Origin: Melanocharis versteri
Taxonomy: Eukaryota; Chordata; Aves; Passeriformes; Melanocharitidae
Assembly (NCBI GenBank): GCA_013397845.1
Contig: VZTG01001077.1
Location: 572,484-636,483 of the forward strand
Reading direction: 5' to 3'
DNA length: 64,000 nt
The position numbers and the translations under genes were made by a program. Positions 47,381 to 60,904 of this stretch are shown here, in pieces (position 1 is the first letter of the stretch; every line of letters starts with the position of its first letter). The notes under the pieces are model-generated. The model made no database searches, had not been told where the DNA came from, and saw nothing but the letters and a program-made list of their open reading frames with translations.

Positions 47381-50300
47381 TTTGTCATGAACCGGACTGA
47401 GAATAAGTCGTAACTCAGTGGTTGTTCTGCTTTGTTTCCAATAATTTTCATCAGTGAAATTCAGTCGTGTGCTCCACTGGCATTCAAAAGAGACCAAGAT
47501 TTTGACTTCTGATCTGAATACCTTACAGCCATGGGATAACCCATACAGCTGAGCTTTGGGTTAAAATTCCAGTGGACACCTAATTTGTTCCTTGTTTCTA
47601 TAAAAAACTGACTCCCTGAACAACAGTGAGTATTTAGAGAACTCACGTAATTACTCCTGGTGTTTCAGAGGACAGTAGAGATGAAGCGTCTCCCGGAAGA
47701 GTCAGACCATATGGTTCCACTGACCTTCTGTGAATATGCTGTGCAATCCCATAGTTCTTTGAGTATTTGAGAGCATAACTGGTATTTTTATTTGTATCTT
47801 TTTTTGTCAGCGGTTCTCCTTTCCTAGTGATTATGCTTTTTAGGTAATTTGGATTGCTGTTGACTCCTGCCAAAGGAGTAAGAAGGTGTGGAAATGATGC
47901 TGATCACTTGAATATCACTTGAGAAACTGCCAGGTCCCATTCTGGTTACAGCCTGAGAGGCTGTCACTGTTTGCAGAAGTGCAGGATCCTTCTGTGGGGT
48001 CAGCAATCTTTTGTTTTGCTGTGTGTGTCACTTTATCCCATAAGTGGATGAATTGGATGTGGGACTTTGAGGATTGCCTCATGGCATACCCATAATTAAT
48101 TGTTGAAACACAGATAGAATTTCATGTGGACAAGAGCATACAAGCAGCAGTCTGCAGGCTTAATCTCTGTAGCTATTTGAGGCCCAAGTAACCATGGTAG
48201 CTGGAAAATGCTCCTCACTTCTGTGTTTATCCCTTCTCTGTGTTGCAGCTTTTCTTAACCTCTTTCAGACTGGACTAGCTGGGTTTGTTTGTATGGCCCA
48301 AAATAACTAAAGAGCTATCACCTAAGTATTTCTGCCAGTAGGGGCAAAACCCACTCCAGTTGGTAAATGGAGGATTTAGGGATACTTGGTGTCTGCCCAA
48401 GGCCTCACAGTCTGAGTCAGCAAAGCTGTTGTACAGCTCAGCCTTCAGTTGTTTCAGGGACACTACTGGAGCTGAAAGTTGCCTTTGCCTTAGTACTTAG
48501 CTTGATTGGATAAGAGAAGAGAGAATTCTTAGTAGGTTCTTCTCACTTCTTTTTCCAAGCATATTTGTGAAACCGCCTGCCATTGTTGGGTGACAGCACG
48601 AGCCATTGCACACTGTGGCTTGAAAATAGATCAGTATTTTCACAAGTGTACTTCTCTGTGCCCCTTAATAGTTGTTCCTTGCACACTTACACTGCATTTA
48701 ATAATAGCTGTAAAACAGGTGATTTGTGTATTACTGTGATGGACAGGAAGCTGAGGAGTGGTATTGATAGCACTGGAGAAATCCTGGTAAACATTCTGGA
48801 AAAATCTTGCTCATTTGTTATTCTGAGGTTATTAAGTTTCTTGAGCAAAAAGTTAAGTATTGTACCTGTATACTCCATTAAGCATGCTGCGATCTTTTAC
48901 CTCCTTCACAGGTTACGGATTATTCCAAGAATGATTTTTATGAAAAATTTTCTCACTTGTTTGTGTGTAATCTGCTGGAGTAATTCAGGATGAAAATTCT
49001 GTATTAACATATTTTTTTCCTAGAGCAGTCCATGAACAAGCTCATGTCCTAGATTTGAAGATCAACATGTGAATAGCACATTACACTGTCAGGCCAGGAA
49101 GTCCCTTCAGTTTGTAGAAAACTAAAATTGTGCTCTAAGCTATTCCTGAATTCTCTGCAAAAATTGGCAAGTCCAAGCTAAAAGAATCCCATGTCATTTG
49201 GCCAAATCATGTTATTGTAGTGAAAGAAGTCCTTTTGCTGAGTCAGTGTTAGAATTACAGATGACTTTATGCAAAATAAAGACTGTCTGTGGTTTGATAA
49301 TTGTTTCCTTTAGCAGCCGGGTATGCCTTGGTCCTTTATCTTCCTTTTCGCTGCTATTCTCTTTCTTTCTGCAAGCTTTCAGTTCATCCAATAGTCCAGC
49401 TCATTGCTGCATCTATTCCCTTTTTTTCCCCTGTACTGCAGTTTAATTAGAAACAACTCTCCATGTTAACTTCTGATAGAAAAAAGTACAAGGGAGAAGG
49501 TTTGTGGGATGTTGGCTGTGTCGTTCACATAAGTTTTCAAGGTTTCTAAGTAACTGATGATATATCAGCCATCAATCCAAATCCATGCCCACAGAGACAC
49601 TTTAAAACTTTAGTGCTTAACAGAGCTCGAAATATGCACCTGTCCGCCAGTCTAGCCTGCAATTACAGACTGAGGAAAAGATAGACTGTAATAGTTATTT
49701 ACATGTCAAAACACTGTCTGCCAATAGCTGTCTCACTGTTGATGCTTGTTGGTGCTCCGTACTTTGTGTTCTCATCAGTTTGATAGCACAAAGCTCAGCA
49801 CATGCAGAAAAATAGAAGACCCAAAAGCTGTCATCTATGGAGGAAAAAACAGTGTATTTTAAGAAAAAATAAATATTAAAAATTAGCTTTTTCTGGACCC
49901 AAAGGAAATAGATTACACATGTGTTCCCTGAAGGGTCACGCTATTTTTGAATGATGATATTCCAGAACTCGTGCTTTAACATTTGTTTTTTTGAAACATG
50001 CGGAGCTTTTTTTATTATTTTTCTTGAAACTTGGATTATATCATCAGTGGAGGTTATGAATTCATTTCTGTCCAGTCCTCCACTGATGGAAGATATGAAA
50101 CCTAGACAGAAGAGCAAGTTAAATGATAGTCATGACTAAATATATTGTAGCTTATAAATTGAGAATATTAAACTTTCTGGGTCAGATATAGCTTTAATAA
50201 TAACATGTAATGTTAACTAAATGTATGTGTCTTGCATCTTCAAAGCATGTAAAAAATTTCAGGTAATATACACTTCTGGTGGTGCAGCCAAATATTTTTT

Positions 50301-52314
50301 AACTTTCAGGTGGAAATGAAGGTGCCCATAGAAATGAGTAGGCCAAGGCCTCCAAGTGAGGATGTTTCAGATCCAGGCTAAGAACTGAAAGTCCAGCTTC
50401 ACGTAGTTGTACTTAATACTAGCTCAAGAGTCCAAATTTGTGAAGAAATTGAAATATGTCAAAGTGTATGAACAATCTCTTTGACTTTGGCACTGTTCAT
50501 GGTGTTGGCTTTAGCACTGTGCTTGTGCTCAAGTGTTTTCCTAGATTAAAGCTAGAGAGACATCATTTAGTGCATTTCATATTTCAGCATGGAGTGACAG
50601 TCTTTGTGAATACACAAGCTCTTTCATAAGAATCTCAGCTTTTCACCACAGGAAGAAGCTTTGAACACTAAAATGAGATGCCTTCTTTTTTTTTTTTTTT
50701 TTCCTTTCATTGGCATAAACTTTGTAGATAAAGATATAAGAAGCAGAAATTGTATTTTTGGAGTGATACATTTATACTTGTTTCATTAGGTTTTTTTAAT
50801 GGCAATACTCAAGGGCAAAAACTATATGTACTTAGTAAGTGAATCTGAGAGATAATATTGCTTTCATTTCCAGAACACCAGCGATGCTGAATTTCTAGCA
50901 GCAGCATTTTTCTACATCTGCTGCTCTTCCCAGAGATGGCTCCCAAATGAACCTCTCTGCATAGCAGAGTACCCCTCCTGCCTAGCATGCCATAGGTCAT
51001 ACTTACATTTTCTCATCTCTGCTCATCCCTTTCCCCATGCTCACAGCAGGGCCTCTGTTTCAGATAGAAAATATTGTTGTCTGCAATTGTTTGCAAGTAT
51101 TCCCTTGATACTCTTTTTGTGATTTCAGTTTTGGTGATGTGGTTGTCGCTGCTAAAGATGTGTGTTAAAGCATAAATATGGATGAAAAAGTTGCCCTTGT
51201 TGGTCTGAGATTTAAAAAACTCAACTCTATAGGAAGGCAGGCTATTAAATTCCCCTGAGAATAAATTAAAGATGTTTCCTGAAAATTCTGGCCTTGATTA
51301 TCAATGCACTGTGTCTTTCCCATAATTTTTTACAGGTTTAAGAATAACCAATGTCTTATTCATCATGCTGACCCACCAGACAGGTGTCAATCAAACATTT
51401 GCATAAGCACAGATCACTCGAGGTTGCTTGGTGTTTTAAAGGGAAGGCATTTTTAGCTTTTGCCTTTGAAAGAGCAGGTCAAGCACTCTACCCAGCGTTA
51501 ATGATTTTTCCCAATTCATCACTCAATTGACTCAGTAACTTGACTATTATTAACCCAGACCATTAAATGCTTTTAACCCTTTTCCACAGAAAGCAGGGAC
51601 CTCTTGAGAATGAGCAACTTCAATGAATGTATTAATTTCATGCAGTTGCCATTTGCCCTACAGCATTGGACTGCTTTAGCGATATACTTCATAAAGAAAA
51701 TTCAAAAAAGCAAAAGAAGCTGTTCTTGTAATTTGTTTTGCTGTACTGAAGAATTTTTTAAGATATGAAGCATTCATGTCAGTAGAAACTGTAATGACAG
51801 AAGCTGGTTTGTTCCATACAGGTGTGAAAGGTGCATGCATTTGAGGCAGGTTAAGAAGACATCAATGGGTGGAGGCAATGCAATAAAAATAAATGGCAGT
51901 GGAAAAACATCCCTTCAGGAGCCTGTATACAAATAGTGTTTGTCATAATGCACAACACTGACATTTATCCATATACTCTATGACCAGAAGTGAGAGCTGT
52001 TTCAGAAGTTAGTACAAATAATAATTTAACTCCTGCTTCTCCAACCATGTTAAAATTAAATATACGAGGAGTAAAACTCTAGTGTAGCAAGGACTACTTG
52101 AAGTGATTAATTACCAATAGACAAGATTAACCGGGAGGGCTGCTACTGGTCTCCTTGGGCATGGCCACTGCTGTAGAAAAGGCACTGAGTTCTCCAGATG
52201 TGAAGAAGGCCTATGAAATACTTGTTCCTCAAATTGTATGTGCATCATGTGCTTTTGCAGGGAACCCATTCATCCTGATCCCTTAGGGTTTTGTTTCTGC
52301 TATGGAACGCTTTT
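47381..52314. other. Non-coding DNA, one candidate enhancer
   Basis: No exon or transposon recognised. The 136-codon plus-strand ORF at 48583-48993 has no family resemblance and no splice context. 50686-50702 is a 17-base T run. 51290-51690 is dense in transcription-factor-like words (listed separately). Confidence 0.4.
51290..51690. promoter_or_regulatory. Candidate conserved enhancer with PBX/PREP and octamer sites
   Basis: Within 20 bases there are TGTCAATCA (51385-51393, complement TGATTGACA, a PBX/PREP-type site) and a perfect POU octamer ATTTGCAT (51397-51404). Several TTAATGATTT, TATTATTAACC and CATTAAATG homeodomain-like words follow. Few low-complexity runs interrupt the block, as is typical of conserved developmental enhancers. 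Conservation cannot be tested from one sequence, so this is a hypothesis. Confidence 0.25.
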
Positions 52315-52383
52315 GGGGAAAGGTTTTTTCCAAAAGTGGGGAAAGGTTTTTTCAAAAGCAGGGAAAGTTTTTTTTTCAAACCA
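52315..52383. repeat. Three tandem copies of a 23-bp unit
   Basis: Units at 52315-52337, 52338-52360 and 52361-52383 share the pattern GGGGAAAGGTTTTTTCAAAAG plus two bases, with a few changes in the third copy (longer T run). On the plus strand the 23-bp period shifts frame from copy to copy, so it is unlikely to be selected as protein. It is a small local minisatellite. Confidence 0.85.
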
Positions 52384-53884
52384 GAGCAAATTTAGTCACT
52401 TGCTGTTACCAAAGAGCAACAAAGAAAGCAGAATTCAACAGAAACACTGTCCTGTGATTTTACCCACCAGCAAAACCTTCATTTGATGTGGAGTGGGTCA
52501 TGCTCCATCAGTCAGTAGAAGCTTGCTAAATGACACCAAAACTGTTCTTGCTCAAAGATGTTACTGCCTATCACTAACCACTCAGTTGTATTTCTTTTAG
52601 CCAGACCTATTCCCACACCGGTCATTAGATATTTACTGTAATTGTAGCTCAGAATTTGGGTCTTCTTGATCAGAATTTCAGCAGGTAGCACCTTTTCCTA
52701 CCTATTTTCAGGGAGCAGATGTGACAGGAATGTAGCAGACTTCTCTTTTTTTACTGTTCCTTTTCCTTCAGAGTAATCACACTCTGCATGATGATCAGAG
52801 AAACTGATTAAATTCTTTGAGGTAACAACAATATGATTATAACTAACTGCCTGAGTGAATGAAAAGCCACATTACAGATAATCTGTTTCTTTATGAGAAC
52901 TTAATAATGGCCTAAAAGAAGATTAGATAATGACACTGAGGTTTTTTATCACACAAAATGAAATCAGCATTCTCAGATTTGTAGATGTTTAATAATACTA
53001 GAGAAATTCCTTTTAAAGGTGATCACTTGCGTGTGGTACTTTCTTTCCATCTTTCACTGTATCTTTTACTCTTGGCATAAAGGAGCTTGATGATTTTAGT
53101 AATTTTTATATAACTAGATTTTTTTTTTTTTGGTGGGGTTGTCTTTTGCTCAGAGTTTTTAATGATTTTGCTAGCTTCTCACAAACTTATTTGTAGATTT
53201 GGCACATTGACATATGAAGACAGTCTGATGACTAGAATGGTACTTTTTACCTTGCTGGTGAAAATTTTAAGCCCTGTCCAAGATCAGTTGATGCTTTTTA
53301 GACATATTTGAAAGAATTTTATTTCAGGTCTATTCAAAATCAGAGCACTTCTGCCACTGATTTAGAAATGCATGTATGTTTCATTATAAGCAAGGTACAT
53401 CCAAAAGCCCCACAGATGACTGTTGACTAAAGAATTTTTCAGGGCTTTTAAAGCATGGTCTTACTTCAGTAGAATCAGAGAGGAGTATTAGCATATCCAC
53501 TAAAACACAATCCTTACCGTGCTGTCAGAGAGTTTCTTAGATACTCCTTTCTGTGCTTAACTCCTTTTGAGGAATCTCTTTCCATCTTGCTTGCCCAGGA
53601 AGGAATACCTAAGAAAACTTGTATGCTTGAGCAACATGCACCAAGTAAGGACTGCCAGGCCTCTATGTTGCTGAAATGGTGTTGAAGTTATTTATCACTC
53701 AGAGGTGCAATGAAAACAAATGCGGTAGAAAAATACTATGGACAGGTTTTGTGGTTTGCGGTGGTTTTGGTTTTGGATAGTGCTCTACCTTTCCAAGTCC
53801 CAAGTGTGGCACCCTTGCTCAGCATCTGTCTCCACACTCGAATGCTGGTCTCATTCTTCCTTCGTAGACTTTTCTTTTTCTCAG

Positions 53885-53979
53885 TTAACTTGCACTTTAT
53901 ACTTCCTGAATTCAGCCAACTGGGCATTGAATACAGGGGGAAAATAATGTTCGCTGCTTCCCACGTTTTGCTCGAAAGG
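53885..53979 (+). other. Candidate exon (paired splice signals), weakly coding
   Basis: It is preceded by an excellent pyrimidine tract and acceptor (ACTTTTCTTTTTCTCAG) and followed by the donor GAAAGG|GTAAGTC. One of the three frames is open across all 95 bases (begins NLHFILPEF, ends ASHVLLER, needing a phase-1 upstream exon); the other two contain stops or are short. The peptide resembles no family I know. Rightward of the CpG island, it would suit a plus-strand transcript, but that link is speculative. Confidence 0.2.
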
Positions 53980-56900
53980 GTAAGTCTTGCTTCATCTGAA
54001 CTCTTCAGAGAGTTCTGCAGTAAAGATCCAGCACATCTAGAAATATCCTAGACATGTGCAAACTACGGTTTTTATCCCGAAGTCTTACCACTTGATGTAA
54101 TTTAGCAGAATTTCTAAGGGATGAATAGAAGTGCACTCCTGGAAGAATTCAGTCCATTGTGAGTTTTGTGATTCCTATCTTAAAATCACAAAAGTTTGGT
54201 TTTTTGGTGGTTTTTTTTTTTAAGAAAGGTCAATAAAATGTTGAATGGGGGAAAGACACTGGTTTCCCACAATATTTTCCTTTTGCTGGCTGAAGATTTA
54301 AAATAAATGAAACAAAAATTCACTTTAAAAGATATTTTTGCATGTAAAACTGTAGTTTGCACAATTTGCTAAAAATACCTGCACTCAAAATAAATGACAG
54401 CTTTTAATAACAGGGAAAACCATCAGTTTGCCTATAATATATAAATATGAAGATTATAAGATAACTATCCCTGTCTTTAGAGTTATAATCTTAACTCTCT
54501 GCTTTACAGCAAAAAAATTATTATGTGACTCTCCGAATCACTTAGCAACTGAGATCTGTATTAATTTCAGCATATCTAAATGTTTTTATTAGGGAAAGGG
54601 TTTTGTAAAAGGCATCCTTAGGCTAGCATAATTATAGAAAACCATCAGGCTCTAGGTTACATACTTTAAAATAATAATACAGTATGAACTCTTCTACAAT
54701 TAGAGATAACAATTTTTGCTCTTATGTGCTTTTTTCACCTGAGGATCAAAAAGTCTTTTGCAAACATTACATAAGCTCACAATTATCATTATATCCAAAG
54801 ACTCATACACTGACTTATTTGGTTTTCAGGAGCTACAAATTAACTAGTTCCCTTGAGGTTCATCTAGAGACTTGAATTCATTGTGTGTTGAGCTGTAAGA
54901 AGAAATCTTCAAAGTGCGTTTAACTTTGCTCTTTAACTTCCCACTTCTTTCCCCATTTTCAAAAGTTTTATGCCCTAGTTGTACACATAAGGTGTAAGAG
55001 AAGATGTGTTTTGATGGGCCATTGCTCTCAGACTGTGAAAATGAAGAAGGCCTGTGAATTTAGCAGCTCTTCAGCTCCTCAGAGACTCTTAGGATGCTTT
55101 TATTCATGGGCAAAAGTTTATGAGTGTGTCTGACTGTTGACATCAGCTATAGATAAGACCCAGTTATTTTTATGGATTTGATGCTGTAGACCAAAGAAAG
55201 TTATATGCTGCTTCAGATTAGTACTGAAGAACTTAGGATCTACTAATGAAACATCAGATAATGTGCTACTATCACTGTAATGACATGCAAGGATTGAATT
55301 AGACACAAATTGTTATTGGTTTTGGGTTTTTTTACCCCTTACTACTGAAAGGATCATAGTTAAGCAGCAACTAACAGTTGTTTTAAATTCCCAACAGAAA
55401 ATTATTTTTTTGGTCATAAAATATAATAGTTTCATTTTACCTTCCTTGAAGATTTGACTTAATTGTAGCTAATGCAGATTAAACCTTTTAAAAGCAAAAA
55501 ATCCCTCCACAAACCTCTAGTTAAAATGAAATTATCTGTGATATAAATTATTAAAATTATGCATCACTTAATAACAAAATTGCTCTCTGGACTAGTAACA
55601 GATTTCTCACCTATAAGTAAGTTGACATTATTTGTTAGATGGCTTCTAAGATTTGGAAAACATGCTTCCAACTTTGTGTATAAACTGCTGCAATACACCG
55701 AGCATTTTTCAGGCTAGAGAAAAAATTTGTATTTTAGGTGCAAAATCCATTGAGAGGATAGCAGCCAGGAGGATGTGACTGTATCCATCATCCATGGGGC
55801 ATTTGTGACCATCTGCATGGAAGCCAGGGGTTTTTTTCAAGCTGGTGACCTTGTCCTTGCAGCATGCCCTTCTTCCCTCTCCTCGTGACTCCACTGAAAA
55901 GAGCCATTATCAAAACAGTGGTCTCTGGGATGGGAATGAAGTAGACTGAACTTGATAGTTTGAGATTTCATGACAGTTCCTATTAGATATTGGGCCTATT
56001 ATAAAGGGGGAGAAATGTGTCCAAGGCAGCTGCGTGTTTTTGGCGTACAGGTCCTGAGGGCTGATTACACTTTATTTAACATTGCCCTGCCACCTTTTTA
56101 TTCTTTATGGGTGATTTGTGGGCCAGTGTGAATAATCGAGGTTTCTTTTACTCAGCAGATGAAGTGGGAAGAGTGATTGAAAAGATACGGCAATGTTGCT
56201 TCAGATTAATTTAAAACTAATTATTTTTAAATGTAGTGAACTGGAACTATTCATTTCAGGCTTAATCCATTCAAAAGTTAGTTCAATTATTGGGGCATTT
56301 TAAGGGCAAAAGGCAGCTGCTACTGGAAACTTCTCAGTGCTGTCTTTGGATAGCTCAGGATTTATAACATTACCACACTGAAATGTAATTCATTGCCCCC
56401 ACAGATTCTTTCCTTGTCATTGGAGGTTGTCTGAATTCCATGGAACTGATAATTTGTCTTTCTTAAACAACTGCATTTTTATAAACTATGAAAGATAATT
56501 AAATTTAGGTTGCTCAATGGGTGTCTTTTATTGACCTTCATGTACTCTCTTGTCTCTCTGGGCTACATAATACTTATTTTAGATAAAGTAGACCATGTTA
56601 GCAGGTGAATCTTATTCCCATATTCCTTTGAGCCCAGTAGTGCTGGCACAGAAGGTGTGACATATCAGTTCAGTTTGTTGATGTGGATCAAAGGATGGTT
56701 TGAATCCAAGTTACCAGCACCCTACTCATGTCTGAGGTTCCTAGACTATTGTTCATTATTAAAACTGTTCAATCTTAACTGGTAAACCACTGTATTTTAC
56801 TGTTACCAAAATGATCAGGTGTGTAAGTGGTTTCATATAGATGTTCATTCAAAATAATTTTCTGAATTTTATCCAAAATGATGCCATTCTATGTTGATTA

Positions 56901-57479
56901 AGTTTTGTCTGGCAAATATAGTCTTCCCTATTCCTTTCCTCCTACCCTATTATAGCTCAGCATTTTTGATTTGACTCATCAGCCAGCACAGCATGGCTCT
57001 CTTCCGAGTCTGATGCAAAAGTGAATAGATCTGTCTGTCTGTAAGGGGCTCATCATTATTTTTATTCTACTAACGAATGATTCTTATCACGAGGTAATGC
57101 TGTGTGCAGTATATATATTGCTGGTTATCACATGAGTCCTACATAGAAGTCCGGGTGGAGGCAGAAACCCCACTAATTCTCTTGTGTTAGAAACGGGGAA
57201 CCACTGGCACTTCCCCAGCTGCTGTGACTCGCACCAAGTGCTGTCCTGGTGCGATGCCAGACTGATCTGATGGGAATATAAAGGTTGGTTTAAGGTCCCT
57301 TTGCACATCCCTGCTGCCTTTGTCAGATACATTCTGCACTACTGAGCTGTGATTGAGGTCTTAGATCTATGAATATATAATACTATATTTGCAGATGTTA
57401 TGGTTAAAAGGACAAGGAGGGAGGGAATATATGTTAATAATACTTTGTTTCTGCTGTATTAGTAGCAGCTTGCTAAAGC

Positions 57480-57900
57480 AGCCTGCCATCAAACAGTATT
57501 TATAGCGATGTATAAAACATATTAGTGACATCCCTTTTAAATTCAAAAGCTTTAGCTAATATTACTGTCTGCATTCAAAGTAGAGTTCAGTGCCTAAAAG
57601 CCGGTCAATAAACATTTTAGTACTGCTCTATTGCAGTGATCTGAATTCAATAACGTTACCTTTCCAGAAGCTGCAAAATGGAAAGCGAAAGAGTGATTTA
57701 TGAAGCTTAGCTATGCATGGCCAGATAAGAAAGCTTTAACTGATGCTTGCAGGATTCTCTTTAATGAAGTACAAGTTGCCAAGATAAGTTTAGGTAAATG
57801 AAGCCTCTGTCACAATATGTTACAGCAAAAGGAATGACAGAGACAGCAGAGCAGATGGAGGTTATTACAGAACAGTGGTGTCAAGAATTGTAGTCTAGGT
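57480..57900. promoter_or_regulatory. Candidate enhancer with FOX and GATA-type sites
   Basis: Contains a FOX-type ATAAACA (57608-57614) and two AGATAAG GATA consensus sites on the same strand (57723-57729 and 57782-57788), about 60 bases apart, in sequence with little low complexity. Motif content only; conservation untested. Confidence 0.2.
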
Positions 57901-60845
57901 AACTGTACAAAGACAGAACAGATGCATTGGGTTTGTTATTAATGATTTCACGATAGCTATGAGTATTTATAGAATCTGTTTAAATTAAGCCTAGCAAGAT
58001 TCTTTCCTTAAATTGTCATTTAGCCTTCATTGAGATAATATTATTCAGCCATCACTCTCTTTTGAGTAGAATTGTTCTCTTTCAGTACCACCCTCCATTT
58101 TTGATATTGTCATTAACTGCAAGGCCCTGGTACTTTTCAAAATGTTGTTTGATTATTTTTTTCATGCCTGCCTTGCTGGTAATATTAAGCAGCGTTAGGT
58201 CAGATGGGTAAAGTTCCTGTTGTCTTTTTTTAACATCCTAATTTAACATGTAGCAGCCTTTTATGAGTGGAATGAAATAGGTGAGCTTGTGCTTGTCTCC
58301 TGGGGCGCAGATCCTAGAATTAACAGGTGTTAGAAACTTATTTTGTGTTGCACCTTTTTCAGGAAAGAACCAATGTCAGTATGGAATTTGTATTTACATT
58401 GTGTTTTGTCCACTGCTGTTTTGTGCTGAATAGATAAGTGATTTTTAGGGAAAAAGACAGATCATACAGGAGTTAATCCTAAATATCACTTTTGAGACTG
58501 TACTTGAAGAATAAATAAGATTGTTTGGGGATTATTTTTCTTGAAAAACATGCTTTCTGCTTCTGATTTTCTTACAATTTAGGGAATTTCCAAACAAAGC
58601 ATCAGGAAAATAGAATTTTATTCTTTACATTCTGTCAAAAAGGCTCTATTGGCTTCCAAAGTGAGGTCTGTCCCACCTGTGGGATGACAGCCTTTGTGGT
58701 GAGCAGGCTGACAGACAAGTACATTGTGTTTCTCTACAAATATGCATGAGATTGAGTGTCACAAGGTTGTGTCACACCAGCCATCTACTCTGCCAGGGAG
58801 CTTTGTCCTTGTGTTTGGTGTGACTGTTGAAACGCCAGCCCTGAAGGTATGTTCTGCCTTTATGCACTGATGGGTTGGTTTCATAGACTACTTCAATGCA
58901 GTGTCTTTTTGGTGGAAGGGGAGCAGCTGAAGGTAAAGAATGCTTTGCAATTTACCCTTTTAACAATGTGGAGTACTTCCAGAAGAATGAAGATTAAGCC
59001 AATCAGTGGAGACTCTCTCTTTGGTACAATAAAACACAGAAATATTTTTTTCCTTCTGCTTCTTTGTATTTCAAAAGATTTCCCCTTCCCTTCCCCCACT
59101 TAAAAATCAATGTCTTGGTTTTCTTTCTATGATACCACTGTTCCAAGGCTTAGGTTTTACCACTTCTGTGATGCTGAAGTATCTTTTCAGCATCTTTCTT
59201 GTGTTAATCTGTGTGGAAAGAATGAAAGAAAGGTAAGAATAGAGAAGGAAGGTAAGAGAGTAAAAGTAGGAAGAAGTCAGGGAACCTGCAGACAGAAATT
59301 TTTTTCCCTAAGGCTAACAAAATAACAGGGAGGCTCTGCTTTTGTTCTGTTTAATCCATAGGTGCTCCTGTAATGTAGTTGAGTTGTTGTTCATTTATTA
59401 AGAAATGACATTCATATTGAGGCAGCACCCTAACCCACTGTGAAACCTGGGTATTACCAAAGCTTATTTTTCCTATTTCTATACTTCTATTTTTATGTCT
59501 TCAGATCCAAGCTGATAATTTGTAGTGCTGTTTAATTAAACATCAACTGATGCCAAAAAACTTACTTAATACAGATAATTGCGTGTTTTATTTTTCCAGA
59601 TCTGAAGGTTACTGACCTTGGAATTAAAATAATTTTCTGCTGGTTTTTTTCTTAAATATGAAGACAAAGATCTTCTAATGTACAAAGAACTAAGACATCT
59701 CCATCTTGCTTCTGCTGATGTTATGCTTTTTGTAACAATTTAGCTTGTATGTAAACAAAGACAGATTCCACTCAGATGCCACAATTGGCTAAGCATCCCA
59801 TGTGGTGTTTTAATAATAGTTTTAACAGCAGTGCCTTTTTATCCCTGCAAGTCTTCTTTCCTACCGCTGTGTTTGGAAGAGGGGGAGCCTAAGAGAGAGA
59901 GTGAGAGAGAATTAGAGCAGTAATTCTGTGAGGCTTAGAATTAGCTTCCTGTATTTTGTTCATACACTATTTGTCTTTAAGACTGTAACTGCTAGGAGAG
60001 TATAATAAAGTTTGGGATTTCTTTTTTTATGTTAGCAAAATCTGAATGTTATTTAGGTTCTGTGGATCCTCACAGGCTCTAAAAGAAGGAGGGAAATTAG
60101 TTTCTGCATCACTTGGTCTATGTGATTGACTACTTAGAAATAGATTTGTCTCTTAGTCTTTCAATACACTGGGGCAGGAATCTGTACTTGGAAAACAAAA
60201 GGAGAATTTTTATTACTAAAATTCAGTGAGTGGTTGTGGGTATGTTTTTTGCCTGAGGAGAGGGAAAATAGGTAAGAAATACAACCTGTGCACCTTTCTT
60301 GCCTCCAACACATTTTACAGGGATTTCAGGAATTGTTGTCACAATTAATTAGTGAACATGTTAGGAAAGATAACGGGTGACTTGGCTGTCAATTTCCAGT
60401 CTTCGTGCTCACTGGGCTGAAATCTGAGCAGACTGGAAGAAGGACCTGGAATCATTTTAATATCTAGAATTCCATAAATGCAAAAAGCCTTCTACTGTTA
60501 CTCTTTTTTTTTTTTTTTTAAGTAAAGGAAAAGTGTTGTCTCCTTCCTTTTAGCTGCCGAAAGATTCCTAAGAGAGGTCTTACTTTTTAAAGGATGAGGG
60601 ATATACAGAACAACTTCATGTGCTTTTGGGACCAAGATATGGTGTTGCATCTCGTAGACAGAACAGGTTAAGACCCTCTAAAAAAAGGTTCAGTAGTTCT
60701 CTGAATCCTGGAAAAAAGGAGCTACCAGCTCTACTCTGGTTTTGTGTGGCAGGGACAAACAATGCTCCCAAGGAATTTACTTGCTTCATTTCCAGTGTCT
60801 GTCTGTGGAAAGAGAAGTTGTTCTATATTCCTTCCTGCCTGTCCC

Positions 60846-60904
60846 TCCATCCATCCATCCATCCATCCATCCATCCATCCATCCATCCATCCATCCATCC
60901 ATCC
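60846..60904 (+). repeat. (TCCA)n microsatellite, about 14.5 units
   Basis: An uninterrupted TCCA tetranucleotide array of 59 bases. All forward frames read as SIHP repeats, which explains the long overlapping ORFs here. The perfect array suggests ongoing length variation. Confidence 0.97.

Larger units (their letters stand above)
52384..60845. other. Non-coding DNA with scattered candidate regulatory blocks
   Basis: No gene identified apart from the splice-signal pair at 53885-53979. 55980-56480 and 57480-57900 are word-rich, low-repeat stretches that could be conserved non-coding elements. 53119-53131 and 60504-60519 are T runs. 59880-59915 is a short interrupted GA repeat. No transposon was recognised. 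Confidence 0.4.

Noticed and set aside
48583..48993. 136-codon plus-strand ORF
   Set aside because: Several hydrophobic stretches but no family pattern, no splice context and poor start context.
50686..50702. 17-base T run as the tail of an antisense retrocopy
   Set aside because: Neighbouring sequence shows no open frame or recognised gene fragment that would indicate a processed pseudogene.
59171..59233. Small plus-strand exon between TTTTCAG and AAAG|GTAAGA
   Set aside because: Weak pyrimidine tract and purine-rich donor region; consensus-like sites of this quality are frequent.
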